DNA of 64,000 nucleotides from Natroniella sulfidigena (GCF_023223645.1 NZ_JALKBY010000012.1:33219-97218), one strand, 5' to 3'. Shown: positions 26,385 through 34,737, counted from the first letter of the stretch. A program made the numbers and translations. Notes: generated by a model from the letters alone, not told the origin.

Positions 26385-26801
26385 ATGAGCCAGACAGATA
26401 ATAGTGTAGGAGCAATCAGAATTGCTAATGAAGTAGTCAGTATTATTGCTGGTTTAGCTGCAACTGAAGTTGAGGGTGTAGCTGGAATGAGTGGAGGATT
26501 AGCCGGTGGTATTGCTGAAATGTTAGGTAGAAAGAACTTAACTAAAGGTGTTAAGGTTGAAGTCGGTGAAACTGAAGCTGCAATAGATTTATATGTGATT
26601 ATGAACTATGGGGTCAGTATTCCTGATGTATCTTGGAAAATACAAGAAAGTGTAAAGAATGCTATTGAAAATATGACCGGGTTAGATGTAGTAGAAGTCA
26701 ATATTCATATACAAGGTGTTAGTTTTGAGGATGAAGATGAGGATGAAGATGAAGTAGTACTAGAAGAAGAAGAGGCTACTGATGTTCATAGAGTAAGATA
26801 A
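26385..26801 (+). CDS. Asp23/Gls24 family envelope stress protein (YqhY-like)
   Basis: 138 residues. Asp23 fold: IRIANEVVSIIAGLAATEVEGVAGM, then DLYVIMNYGVSIPDVSW, with a very acidic tail (DEDEDEDE). YqhY of Bacillus sits at the same spot between accC and nusB and is linked to acetyl-CoA carboxylase control. The next two genes are the usual Asp23 partners AmaP and DUF2273. Confidence 0.92.
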   Translation: MSQTDNSVGAIRIANEVVSIIAGLAATEVEGVAGMSGGLAGGIAEMLGRKNLTKGVKVEVGETEAAIDLYVIMNYGVSIPDVSWKIQESVKNAIENMTGLDVVEVNIHIQGVSFEDEDEDEDEVVLEEEEATDVHRVR

Positions 26802-26811
26802 TTGATAATAA

Positions 26812-26847
26812 AAGCTAACTCTGGTTAAGTTTCAATCGGAGTTAGCT
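26812..26847 (+). terminator. Stem-loop after asp23, no T-tract
   Basis: AAGCTAACTC (26812-26821) pairs with GAGTTAGCTT (26838-26847). No T-run follows, so it may be a stability hairpin or weak terminator inside the operon. Confidence 0.45.
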
Positions 26848-26874
26848 TATATGCTTATTAAGAGGTGAGTAAAA

Positions 26875-27408
26875 GTGAAGTTGTTTGATAGATTTTTTAT
26901 GTTATTATTTACAGTGATATTGATTCTTCTATCTTTAACAATGATTGGGTTATCAGTGGAATTAATTTCTTCTCAGTATTTATTCGAATTTGTTAAAGGA
27001 TTGGAGAATAGAATTGAAGTAGGGATTCTTGGGTTAATCTTTTTTTTGATGTCAGTAAGGATTTTACAGTTGCTATTTAGAAGAAAAAAGAGCAAGTCTG
27101 CGTTAATAAAGAGTTCTAAATCAGGAAAAATTATGATTAGTTTAGAGGCAATTAATAATTTAGTCAAAAATTTAGTAAGGCAAGAAGATGAAGTTATAGA
27201 GATTGACTCTGTTCTTAAAGCTGAAGAAAAAGGAGTACATATTTCTTTGAAGTTAGCAGTAATTTCTGAAACTAATGTACCTCAATTGAGTCAAAGGTTG
27301 CAGGAAGTTATTAAAGAGCAGGTAACTGAATCTACAGGGGTTAAGGTTGGTCAAGTAGAAATTTTAGTTAAAGAGCTTCAATCAGAAGCAGGAGCGAGAT
27401 TAGATTAA
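26875..27408 (+). CDS. amaP: AmaP-like membrane anchor of Asp23
   Basis: 177 residues. Two N-terminal membrane helices (about 5-30 and 47-65) followed by a cytoplasmic region that resembles an Asp23 domain (GKIMISLEAINNLVKNLV). AmaP anchors Asp23 to the membrane in staphylococci. Starts at GTG 26875 with GAGGTG upstream. Confidence 0.85.
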   Translation: MKLFDRFFMLLFTVILILLSLTMIGLSVELISSQYLFEFVKGLENRIEVGILGLIFFLMSVRILQLLFRRKKSKSALIKSSKSGKIMISLEAINNLVKNLVRQEDEVIEIDSVLKAEEKGVHISLKLAVISETNVPQLSQRLQEVIKEQVTESTGVKVGQVEILVKELQSEAGARLD

Positions 27409-27427
27409 AAAAGAGGTGTTTATTTAA

Positions 27428-27661
27428 ATGATTGAATTAGATGATTTAATACAATATTTAAGCCTCTTGAGTGATTATAAAGGTAGGATTATAGGTGTTT
27501 TGTTGGGTTTCTTTATTTCCTTATTGATCATTAGATTTGGAGTTATTTTAGCCCTTTTTATCTTAATTTGGATGGGGCTTGGTTATTATTTAGGGTTAAG
27601 ATTTGATCGGAGAGAAGATATCAGGGATATAATTAATGATATTTTGCCTCCAAATGAATAA
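27428..27661 (+). CDS. DUF2273 small membrane protein
   Basis: 77 residues with two membrane helices (IIGVLLGFFISLLIIRFGVI and LALFILIWMGLGYYLG) and a basic/acidic tail. DUF2273 proteins regularly follow Asp23/AmaP genes. ATG 27428 has GAGGTG 9 bases upstream. Confidence 0.85.
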   Translation: MIELDDLIQYLSLLSDYKGRIIGVLLGFFISLLIIRFGVILALFILIWMGLGYYLGLRFDRREDIRDIINDILPPNE

Positions 27662-27699
27662 AAAATTTTATTTTCTATTAAATTAAGATTAATTCTAGG

Positions 27700-27726
27700 C
27701 CACCTGCTGGGAATAGGTGGTTTTTT
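27700..27726 (+). terminator. Terminator after the asp23-amaP-DUF2273 genes
   Basis: CCACCT, 9-base loop, AGGTGG followed by T6. Confidence 0.8.
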
Positions 27727-27778
27727 GAATTGAATAAATTATTTGATTTAGGGACGTATTAAAGAGGGGGAGATTAAA

Positions 27779-28207
27779 ATTAGTCGTAGTATAAATAGAC
27801 ATCAAGCGAGAGAAATCATTATTCAACTTTTATATCAGATGGATATTAACCAGGAGAGTTTAGAACAGAATTTAAATGTTTTAAGAGAAGAACAACCAGA
27901 ATTAGATTTGAGTTCAGGATTTTTAGTAGAGTTAATTCAAGGAGTAGTAGAAAACTTAGAACAAATTGATCATGTAATTACTCAAAATGCAGTAGATTGG
28001 AAGATTGAGCGAATGGGCAAAGTTGATAAAAGTATTATTAGGTTAGCTGTTTATGAGATTTTATATCAAGATGAAATACCAGTTGCAGTTTCAATTAATG
28101 AAGCTGTCGAATTAGCTAAAAGCTTCAGTGATCAACAATCTAGTAAGTTTGTAAATGGAGTATTAGGTAATATAGCTGATGCTTTAGAAGATAGAGAGGA
28201 GGACTAG
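27779..28207 (+). CDS. nusB: Transcription antitermination factor NusB, ATT start
   Basis: RNA-binding protein that, with NusE, supports antitermination on rRNA operons. 142 residues, normal length. NusB proteins begin MSRRxAREIxxQxLYQMD. Here the codons for SRSINRHQAREIIIQLLYQMD are preceded by ATT 27779, and GGGGGAG lies 6 bases upstream. The first ATG in frame (27839) is the Met inside YQMD and would remove the first helix. The C-terminal signature IPVAVSINEAVELAKSF and SSKFVNGVLG are present. Confidence 0.93.
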   Translation: MSRSINRHQAREIIIQLLYQMDINQESLEQNLNVLREEQPELDLSSGFLVELIQGVVENLEQIDHVITQNAVDWKIERMGKVDKSIIRLAVYEILYQDEIPVAVSINEAVELAKSFSDQQSSKFVNGVLGNIADALEDREED

Positions 28208-28212
28208 CTCAA

Positions 28213-29145
28213 GTGATTTTAGGGGTTGATACTAGTAATTATACTACTTCTGCAGCACTATTAGATACTTCTGGGAAGTTGATTGCTCAAAAAAGAGAGC
28301 GGTTAGAAGTTAAGCAGGGAGAAAGAGGACTGCGACAATCAGAAGCGGTCTTTCAACATGTTAAGAAGTTACCAGATGTGATCGCTGAGATAGCTGAAGA
28401 TAGAAAGGGAGAGTTGACTAAGATTGTAGTCAGTACAAGCCCAACTTCCCAACCGAATTCTTATATGCCTGTCTTTAGAGTTGGTGAGGGCCAAGCTAAA
28501 AGTCTAGCCAGTATTTTAGGTTTACCTTTAGTTGAAACCACTCATCAAGAAGGCCATTTAATGGCTGGAGTCTGGTCAACAGGGTTAGAGACTGAAGAGT
28601 TTTTAGCGATTCATTTATCTGGTGGTACATCTGAATTATTAAAGGTTAGCAAGAAACAGGAATTAGGTTTTGAAGTAGAAGTATTAGGAACTAGTCAAGA
28701 TTTACATGCGGGCCAATTTATCGATCGAGTAGGAGTAGAATTGGGGCTACCATTTCCTGCTGGGCCATGTTTAGAAGAGTTAGCCACAGAGGGTGAATTA
28801 GGAGAAATTATTATTCCCTCTGCAGTTGATGGATATCAGATGAGCTTTTCAGGGCCAACTTCAGCAGCAATGAGAGCGATTGAAGCAGGAGAGAAGAAAG
28901 CTGATATTGCCCTAGCAGTCCAACAAGCAATTGCTAATACGGTAGAGAAGGTAGTAAGAAAAGCTGTTGTGGAAGAAAAGTTGACCGAGATCTTAATTGT
29001 AGGTGGAGTAGCAGCCAATCAATATATAAGAGCGAGATTAAGGAAGAGGTTGGAACATCCAAGAATCGGAGCTAAATTATACTTTGCTGATCCGGAGTGG
29101 AGTAGTGATAACGCGGTAGGCACCGCAGCATTGGCATTGGAGTAG
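28213..29145 (+). CDS. TsaD/Kae1-like protein (peptidase M22 paralogue)
   Basis: 310 residues, ASKHA fold related to TsaD, the tRNA threonylcarbamoyladenosine enzyme, but shorter. N-terminal ILGVDTSNYTTSAALL, metal-binding pattern H-QEG-H in THQEGHLMAG, LSGGTSELL in place of the usual LSGGHT, VGGVAAN, and a final DNAVGTAALALE. In Clostridia a paralogue of this type often lies beside nusB; its role is unclear, and a second full TsaD is expected elsewhere. GTG start 5 bases after nusB. Its last 25 bases are repeated at 29229-29253. Confidence 0.8.
   Translation: MILGVDTSNYTTSAALLDTSGKLIAQKRERLEVKQGERGLRQSEAVFQHVKKLPDVIAEIAEDRKGELTKIVVSTSPTSQPNSYMPVFRVGEGQAKSLASILGLPLVETTHQEGHLMAGVWSTGLETEEFLAIHLSGGTSELLKVSKKQELGFEVEVLGTSQDLHAGQFIDRVGVELGLPFPAGPCLEELATEGELGEIIIPSAVDGYQMSFSGPTSAAMRAIEAGEKKADIALAVQQAIANTVEKVVRKAVVEEKLTEILIVGGVAANQYIRARLRKRLEHPRIGAKLYFADPEWSSDNAVGTAALALE
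29118..29142 (+). repeat. Direct repeat, copy 1 (3' end of the TsaD-like gene)
   Basis: 25 bases starting AGGCACCGCAGCATTGGCAT, covering codons for the terminal GTAALALE. Repeated at 29229-29253 with one mismatch (C to T). Confidence 0.75.
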
Positions 29146-29228
29146 CAGGACTAATATCAACTATAGTAATGTCTAAAAAGTATTAAATTATCATCATCCA
29201 CTACTGGTTTTGTTTTTTTAACCAGGAG

Positions 29229-29253
29229 AGGCACTGCAGCATTGGCATTGGAG
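29229..29253 (+). repeat. Direct repeat, copy 2 (non-coding)
   Basis: Begins AGGCACTGCAGCATTGGCAT. Lies 111 bases from copy 1, outside any gene. The intervening segment holds an inverted repeat (CTGGTT...AACCAG) with a T7 loop. The pair looks like the scar of a duplication or of an insertion at the gene end. Nothing else recognisable lies in 29146-29302. Confidence 0.75.
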
Positions 29254-29302
29254 AGGGAAATTGAATGGTAAACATGGTAATTTTTTAAAATTAAATTGTA
29301 TA

Positions 29303-29331
29303 TTGTGAAAATGGTTTTATTATAGTATAAT
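29303..29331 (+). promoter_or_regulatory. Sigma-A-type promoter
   Basis: TTGTGA (29303-29308), 17-base spacer, TATAAT (29326-29331). Points toward nfnA, with the palindromic element at 29392-29524 in the leader. Confidence 0.55.
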
Positions 29332-29391
29332 AAAGATTAGTTAGTGATTACTTACTTTCATTCGTAATTGTATAATATAAATTACAATAAT

Positions 29392-29524
29392 GTGGCACTT
29401 TTGATTTGGCGGGTAGAAATGATATTTGTAGGGGCAGGTCTCTGTGCCTGCCCATGTTAAATCACGGGCGACCACGGAGAGTCGCCCCTACAAAACACAT
29501 TCTTTCACGAACGAAAAGTGACAC
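29392..29524. mobile_element. GC-rich nested palindromic element (REP/MITE-like)
   Basis: Three nested symmetries. Outer: GTGGCACTTTT (29392-29402) and AAAAGTGACAC (29514-29524). Middle: TTTGTAGGGGC (29425-29435) and GCCCCTACAAA (29484-29494), perfect. Inner: two hairpins, GGGCAGG/CCTGCCC and GGGCGAC/GTCGCCC. The core is far richer in GC than its surroundings. Elements with the TGTAGGGGC...GCCCCTACA layout occur between genes in many unrelated bacteria (established observation, from memory). No gene inside. Confidence 0.65.
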
Positions 29525-29604
29525 TAAATATCAAATAAGTTTAGAGTTTATAATTAACTTACAATAAAGAATTATTTTTAAAGAGAATTGGAGGAGGGAC
29601 TAGA

Positions 29605-30456
29605 ATGTATCAGATTTTAGAGAAAGAAGAATTAGCACCTAAGATCAAAAAGTTTGCAATCGAAGCTCCCCAGATAGCGGCTAAAGCAGAGCCAGGGCAC
29701 TTTTTGATTGTTAGAGTCGATGAATTTGCTGAGCGAATTCCGTTGACAATTGCTGATTATGACCGGGAGCAAGGAAGTGTTACAATTATTGTGCAAGAGG
29801 TTGGCTTTAGTAGTCAGCAAATCTGTGAATTAGAAGCTGGAGATAGCTTTTTAGATGTTGTTGGCCCGTTAGGTAAGCCAATTGAGACTGCTGGTTATGA
29901 GCGGGTGATCTGTATTGCTGGAGGTTTAGGATCAGCTCCTTTATATCCTAAGGTTAAATCATTGGCTAAAGAAGGAGTCGAGTTGATTACAATTTTAGGG
30001 GCTCAGACTGAAGAGTTATTGATTTTAGAAGAAGATTTAGCTGAATTGAGCCATAAGTTATATATTACGACTGATGATGGTTCAAAAGGAAAGGAAGGTT
30101 TTGTAACTGATCAATTAGACGAGATTTTGGCTGAAGATGATCAGTTTGATTTGGTGATTGCGATTGGCCCGATGATTATGATGAAATTTGTAGCAGAAGT
30201 AACTAAAGAGTATGGAATAGATACTATGGTTAGCTTAAATTCATTAATGGTTGATGGAACAGGAATGTGTGGAGGTTGCCGAGTTACAGTTGGTGGCGAG
30301 ACCAAATTTTCTTGTGTCGATGGGCCAGCGTTTGATGGTCATTTAGTAGACTTTGATGAACAGTTACAAAGAAGTAAGATCTATCAAGATAAAGAAGATA
30401 AAGTTAAGGATCATGAATTTTGGGGGGATGGTTGCCGTGCAAAAGAAGAAAACTAA
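29605..30456 (+). CDS. nfnA: NfnA, FAD/NAD and [2Fe-2S] subunit of NADH-dependent ferredoxin:NADP+ oxidoreductase
   Basis: 283 residues. Small subunit of the electron-bifurcating transhydrogenase NfnAB (also annotated as sulfide dehydrogenase beta). Ferredoxin-reductase-like FAD domain (ERIPLTIADYD), NAD-binding domain (CIAGGLGSAPLYPKVK), and a C-terminal Cys cluster in GMCGGCRV and FSCVDGPAFDGHLVDFD that binds [2Fe-2S]. ATG 29605 has GGAGGGA upstream. Overlaps nfnB by 20 bases. Confidence 0.9.
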   Translation: MYQILEKEELAPKIKKFAIEAPQIAAKAEPGHFLIVRVDEFAERIPLTIADYDREQGSVTIIVQEVGFSSQQICELEAGDSFLDVVGPLGKPIETAGYERVICIAGGLGSAPLYPKVKSLAKEGVELITILGAQTEELLILEEDLAELSHKLYITTDDGSKGKEGFVTDQLDEILAEDDQFDLVIAIGPMIMMKFVAEVTKEYGIDTMVSLNSLMVDGTGMCGGCRVTVGGETKFSCVDGPAFDGHLVDFDEQLQRSKIYQDKEDKVKDHEFWGDGCRAKEEN

Positions 30457-31819
30457 GATGCCTCTACAAGATCCCAAGCAAAGAGCTAATAACTTTGCTG
30501 AAGTAGCACTGGGTTATGATAAAGAGGATGCAATTAATGAAGCGAAAAGATGTTTGCAATGTTCTAATCCTGCTTGTAAGGATGGCTGTCCGGTGCGAGT
30601 TGATATTCCTGAATTTATTGATTTGATAGCAGAAGGTGACTTTGCAGCAGCAGCTAAGAAGGTTAAAGAAAAGAATAGTCTACCTGCTGTCTGTGGGCGG
30701 GTCTGTCCTCAAGAAGAACAATGCGAAGCTGAGTGTATAGTTGGCAATAAGAATGAGCCAGTAGCAATTGGTAGGTTGGAGAGATTTGTAGCTGATTATA
30801 TTCGGGAACAAGAGGAAGTTGAAGAGGTTGAACAGGAAAAAGAGCAAGTAGCAGTAGTAGGTGCTGGGCCAGCAGGGTTGACTGCAGCAGCTGATTTGGC
30901 TAAGCTAGGCTATCAAGTAACACTCTTTGAAGCATTTCATAAAGCAGGTGGCGTATTGACTTATGGGATTCCTGAATTTAGATTACCTAAGGAGATTGTT
31001 CAAGATGAAGTAGAAAAGATTGAACAATTAGGGGTTGAAATTAAATATAACCAGGTAATTGGGCAGATTAAAAGCTTAGATGAGCTATTTGCTGAGGGAT
31101 ATCAAGCAGTTTTTGTCAGTACAGGTGCAGGATTACCACGCTTTTTAGGGATCGAAGGTGAGAATTTAAATGGAGTCTATTCGGCTAATGAATTCTTAAC
31201 TAGGGTTAATTTGATGAAGGCTTATCAATTCCCTAAATATAAGACTCCAGTCTATACTGGTAAGAAGGTAGCGGTCGTTGGAGCAGGAAATGTAGCTATG
31301 GATGCAGCACGGACTGCTTTGCGATTAGGAGCTGAAGAGTCGGTAATTGTTTATCGGCGAAGTAGAGAAGAGATGCCTGCTAGGGCAGAAGAGATAGAGC
31401 ATGCTCAAGCAGAAGGGGTTAAATTTAATCTGTTGAATAACCCAACTAAGATCTTGGGTGATGATGATGGATTTGTAAGTGGAATGGAATGTATTAAGAT
31501 GGAGCTAGGAGAGCCTGACGATTCAGGTAGAAGGAGACCAATTCCGATAGAGGGTTCAGAATGGATCTTAGATGTTGACCAAGTGATTATGGCGATTGGT
31601 CAAAGTCCTAATCCAATCTTGATCAATGATACTCCAGAGATTGAAACGACAGACTGGGGAACGATCAAGGTTGATCAAGAGACAGGAATGACGACCAAAG
31701 AAGGTGTCTTTGCTGGTGGAGATATAGTAACTGGAGCAGCAACTGTAATCCAAGCTATGGGAGCTGGTAAGAAGGTTGCTCAAGCGATTGATGATTATAT
31801 ACAAAAGCAGAATAATTAA
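30437..31819 (+). CDS. nfnB: NfnB, FAD and [4Fe-4S] subunit of NADH-dependent ferredoxin:NADP+ oxidoreductase
   Basis: 460 residues from GTG 30437, where a G6 run lies 9 bases upstream; ATG 30428 is too close to that run and is the alternative. Glutamate-synthase small-subunit fold. N-terminal Cys motifs CLQCSNPACKDGCP and CGRVCPQEEQCEAEC bind two [4Fe-4S] clusters, followed by GAGPAGLTAAADLAKLG (FAD) and GAGNVAMDAARTALRLG (NADP). With NfnA it couples NADH and reduced ferredoxin to NADP+ reduction. GltD of glutamate synthase is the alternative, but the preceding NfnA decides. Confidence 0.9.
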   Translation: MQKKKTKMPLQDPKQRANNFAEVALGYDKEDAINEAKRCLQCSNPACKDGCPVRVDIPEFIDLIAEGDFAAAAKKVKEKNSLPAVCGRVCPQEEQCEAECIVGNKNEPVAIGRLERFVADYIREQEEVEEVEQEKEQVAVVGAGPAGLTAAADLAKLGYQVTLFEAFHKAGGVLTYGIPEFRLPKEIVQDEVEKIEQLGVEIKYNQVIGQIKSLDELFAEGYQAVFVSTGAGLPRFLGIEGENLNGVYSANEFLTRVNLMKAYQFPKYKTPVYTGKKVAVVGAGNVAMDAARTALRLGAEESVIVYRRSREEMPARAEEIEHAQAEGVKFNLLNNPTKILGDDDGFVSGMECIKMELGEPDDSGRRRPIPIEGSEWILDVDQVIMAIGQSPNPILINDTPEIETTDWGTIKVDQETGMTTKEGVFAGGDIVTGAATVIQAMGAGKKVAQAIDDYIQKQNN

Positions 31820-31837
31820 AGATCACTTAACGAGAAG

Positions 31838-31870
31838 CAGGTTATAGAATTTTCTATAACCTGTTTTTTT
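31838..31870 (+). terminator. nfnAB terminator
   Basis: CAGGTTATAGAA / TTCTATAACCTG, 12-base-pair perfect stem, then T7. A closely related stem (AGCAGGTTATAGG) terminates the permease gene at 39097. Confidence 0.92.
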
Positions 31871-31894
31871 AAAATTCTACTCTAGATCGAGTTC

Positions 31895-31923
31895 TTGTAA
31901 TGAACTTAATTTAGAGTTATAAT
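31895..31923 (+). promoter_or_regulatory. Sigma-A-type promoter for the two-component system
   Basis: TTGTAA (31895-31900), 17-base spacer, TATAAT (31918-31923), about 50 bases before the sensor kinase ATG. Confidence 0.65.
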
Positions 31924-31974
31924 GAAAGAAACTAATTATTGAGATAATAATAAATTTATTTTTGGAGGAGTTCA

Positions 31975-33552
31975 ATGAAGTTTAAATTAACTCTTAAATT
32001 CAAAATAATGTTGCTAGTAATAATTATTTTAAATTTAGTATTATTCTTATCAGGAGTAATAATTACCAACCAAATATCTAAAGTACAGATTGAACAACTA
32101 GAAGAAAAAGCGATGAATATAGCTAAATCAGTTACTAGAATCCCCAGTGTAGCAGAGAAAGTGGGGGAAAAGGATGGAATTAAAACCATTCAACCAGTTG
32201 TAGATGGAATTCGCCAAGAGACTGGGGCAGAGTTTGTTGTAGTAATGGATATGGATGGAATTCGTTATTCTCATCCTGTTGAGGATAGATTAGATAAAAA
32301 GTTTGTGGGAGGGGATGAAGAAAGAGTATTGACAGCAGGAGAATCTTATATATCTCAAGCTGTTGGTACATTAGGAACTTCTAAAAGAGCTTTTGCACCC
32401 ATTTATCATAATGGAGAGCAGGTAGGTGCTGTTGCAGTAGGGATTTTAGTCAAAGATATTGAAGCAAGAATCAACTCTATTTTGCGCTATATTTATTTAG
32501 CTTTACTTTTAGGAGATTTATTAGGAATAGTAGGCTCTATATTACTAGCTAATAATGTTAAAAAGAGTATCTTTGGTTTAGAGCCTATTGAGATAGCAAC
32601 CATCTTAGAAGAGAAGAATGCTATTATCGATTCATTAAAAGAAGGAGTCATTGCTATTGATCGAAACAAAAAGATTACTTTAGCTAATAAGGAAGCTAAA
32701 AAAATCTTAAACTGTCAGCAAGATATGGTTGGAAAAGAAATTACTAATATTATTAAAACTACTCGCTTACCTGCTTTATTAGAGACTGGGCAACCAGAAT
32801 TTAATCAAGAGCAGGTAATCAATGATACTGTCATCTTAACTAATCGAATTCCGATTAAGGTTGAGAATAAAGTAGTAGGAGCAGTAGCTTCATTTAATAA
32901 GAAAGATGAGGTGCAAGAATTAGCTGAAGAGTTAACAGGAGTCAAGAAGTTTGTAGCAGCATTACGGAGTCAAAACCATGAATTTATGAATCAACTGCAT
33001 ACGATTTCAGGCTTGATTCAATTAGAAGAGTATGATGAAGCTCTCAGTTTAATATCGAAAGTTTCTTTACAGAAGCAGCAAATAACTTCTTTTATAATTA
33101 AAAATATCAAAGTCAATGAGATTGCTGGCCTATTATTAGGAAAATTTGATCGAGCAAGTGAGTTAAAGATAGATTTTACAATAGATCGCAATAGTAGTTT
33201 GGAGCGAGATTATCCAGAGCAGTTTAGGATCAGTCTAATTACTATTATTGGAAACTTGCTTGAAAATGCAATAGAAAGTTTAGCAAGTGTAGAAGTTAAT
33301 GATAGAAAACTTTACCTTGGAATTTTTGAAAAGGAAAATTCATTAGAAATTATAGTTAGAGACACCGGTCTAGGAATTTCTAAGGAGCAGCAAAGAAAAA
33401 TATTTGAGCGTGGCTTTTCTACTAAGGGAGGAGAGAAAAGAGGAATAGGATTAGATTTGATAAAAAGAAATGTTGAACTCTTTACAGGACAGATTGAGTT
33501 AGAGTCTGACGTTGGTCAAGGAGCAGAATTTAGAATAGAATTTTCTATTTGA
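31975..33552 (+). CDS. malK: Sensor histidine kinase, CitA/DcuS/MalK family
   Basis: 525 residues. Membrane helix about 10-32, extracytoplasmic sensor domain about 33-165 (AEKVGEKDGI, FVVVMDMDGIRYSHP), second helix about 168-190, PAS domain about 215-320, then kinase domain. Phosphorylated His335 lies in RSQNHEFMNQLHTISGL; G boxes DTGLGISKEQQRKIFERG and GIGLDLI. The family senses C4-dicarboxylates or citrate. The downstream malate transporter and malic enzyme suggest a malate sensor, as MalK-MalR in Bacillus (inference from context). Confidence 0.88.
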   Translation: MKFKLTLKFKIMLLVIIILNLVLFLSGVIITNQISKVQIEQLEEKAMNIAKSVTRIPSVAEKVGEKDGIKTIQPVVDGIRQETGAEFVVVMDMDGIRYSHPVEDRLDKKFVGGDEERVLTAGESYISQAVGTLGTSKRAFAPIYHNGEQVGAVAVGILVKDIEARINSILRYIYLALLLGDLLGIVGSILLANNVKKSIFGLEPIEIATILEEKNAIIDSLKEGVIAIDRNKKITLANKEAKKILNCQQDMVGKEITNIIKTTRLPALLETGQPEFNQEQVINDTVILTNRIPIKVENKVVGAVASFNKKDEVQELAEELTGVKKFVAALRSQNHEFMNQLHTISGLIQLEEYDEALSLISKVSLQKQQITSFIIKNIKVNEIAGLLLGKFDRASELKIDFTIDRNSSLERDYPEQFRISLITIIGNLLENAIESLASVEVNDRKLYLGIFEKENSLEIIVRDTGLGISKEQQRKIFERGFSTKGGEKRGIGLDLIKRNVELFTGQIELESDVGQGAEFRIEFSI

Positions 33553-33564
33553 TGGGGGGATTAG

Positions 33565-34284
33565 ATGAAAGAAGAGATTAAAGTCTTAATAGTTGAAGAT
33601 GATCCTATGGTGTCCCATATTAATCGGCGTTATACCGAAAAAATTTCGGATTTTGTAGTTTTAAAAGAAGTTAATTTTGATCAAGAAACAATTGTTGCTG
33701 AAGCAGATTTGCAAGAAGCAGATTTATTATTGTTAGATATTTATCTTCCTATTAAGGATGGAATTACATTATTAAAAGAGATTAGAAGTTCTGATCACGA
33801 TATTGATGTAATTATTATTAGTGCTGCTAAGGATGCAGATCGTATAAATAAGGCAATGCAGTTAGGAGTAATCGATTATTTAATCAAGCCATTTACTTTT
33901 GATCGTTTTAAAGATTCTTTATTAAAATATAAAAGATTAAGAACTGATCTAGGAGCGAAGAGCAGCTTTAAACAAGAAGAGGTAGATCAGTTATTAGATG
34001 CTAATTATGAGTTACAAGAAGGTGATAGCTCTTCAAAAGAGGAGATCAATTTTGCTCGTAATTTACCCAAGGGGTTGAATAATAAAACTTTAGATAAGAT
34101 TAAAGAGTTTATGTTAAACGAGGCTGATGAATTTACTACTAAGAAGATAGCAGAAAAAATTAATCTATCTAGGGTAACGGTCCAACGTTATCTAAAGTAT
34201 ATGGCAGATATAGGAATGGTAGAGTTGAGAAGGGAGTATGGAACGGTAGGTCGTCCTAGGCATTATTATAAATTAGTAGATTGA
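33565..34284 (+). CDS. malR: Response regulator, CitB/DcuR/MalR family
   Basis: 239 residues. Receiver domain with acidic pair at residues 11-12, phospho-acceptor Asp58 (LLLDIYLPIKDG) and Lys in DYLIKPFTF. C-terminal helix-turn-helix (KKIAEKINLSRVTVQRYLKY) typical of CitB-type regulators. Starts 12 bases after the kinase gene and ends before a very strong terminator. Likely activates the transporter and malic enzyme genes. Confidence 0.88.
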   Translation: MKEEIKVLIVEDDPMVSHINRRYTEKISDFVVLKEVNFDQETIVAEADLQEADLLLLDIYLPIKDGITLLKEIRSSDHDIDVIIISAAKDADRINKAMQLGVIDYLIKPFTFDRFKDSLLKYKRLRTDLGAKSSFKQEEVDQLLDANYELQEGDSSSKEEINFARNLPKGLNNKTLDKIKEFMLNEADEFTTKKIAEKINLSRVTVQRYLKYMADIGMVELRREYGTVGRPRHYYKLVD

Positions 34285-34300
34285 TTTAAAGTTGGACTTA

Positions 34301-34348
34301 AATAAGGATTTCTGGGATTATATAATCCCAGAAATCCTTATTTTTTTA
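34301..34348 (+). terminator. Terminator with 21-bp stem after malR
   Basis: AATAAGGATTTCTGGGATTA (34301-34320) and its exact complement through 34342, followed by T-rich sequence. It insulates the 450-base control region in front of the transporter gene. Confidence 0.9.
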
Positions 34349-34498
34349 ATAGTTTACTTAATTTTAATCTAAGATAGGCATAAATAATCTTACTATTGAG
34401 ATTTTATTCACGAGTGAACAAAATGAACAAAATAAAAATAAAAAATCAATATGAACAGATTATTGTAATTAGAGATTTCTTGTTTTATACTAGAGTCA

Positions 34499-34633
34499 AG
34501 CTAAATTTAGCTCAGGGAATATAATATAACTTAAATAAGTATTTAATCCAACTGGGAATAAGATTATAAGCGATTAATATCCAAATCAACGCCTATATTT
34601 CAATATATATATTTCGAAATGAATATAGGTGTT
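34499..34633 (+). promoter_or_regulatory. Control region of the 2-hydroxycarboxylate transporter
   Basis: The 34349-34737 gap holds no gene. Visible: perfect palindrome AGCTAAATTTAGCT (34499-34512), TATAAT at 34520-34525, and a long inverted repeat (AACGCCTATATTTCA at 34588-34602 with TGAATATAGGTGTT at 34620-34633). The first palindrome sits 7 bases before the -10 box, where an activator could bind; no good -35 hexamer is present, which fits an activated promoter. MalR is the obvious candidate. Confidence 0.45.
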
Positions 34634-34737
34634 ATTCAATGGTTGGGTATTTTTTATCGGAGAAAGAAGGAAGATTATTATTTTGATTGATTTTTTAGAA
34701 TATTTAAAACTTAAATTATAAGAGAGGAGATGTAATT

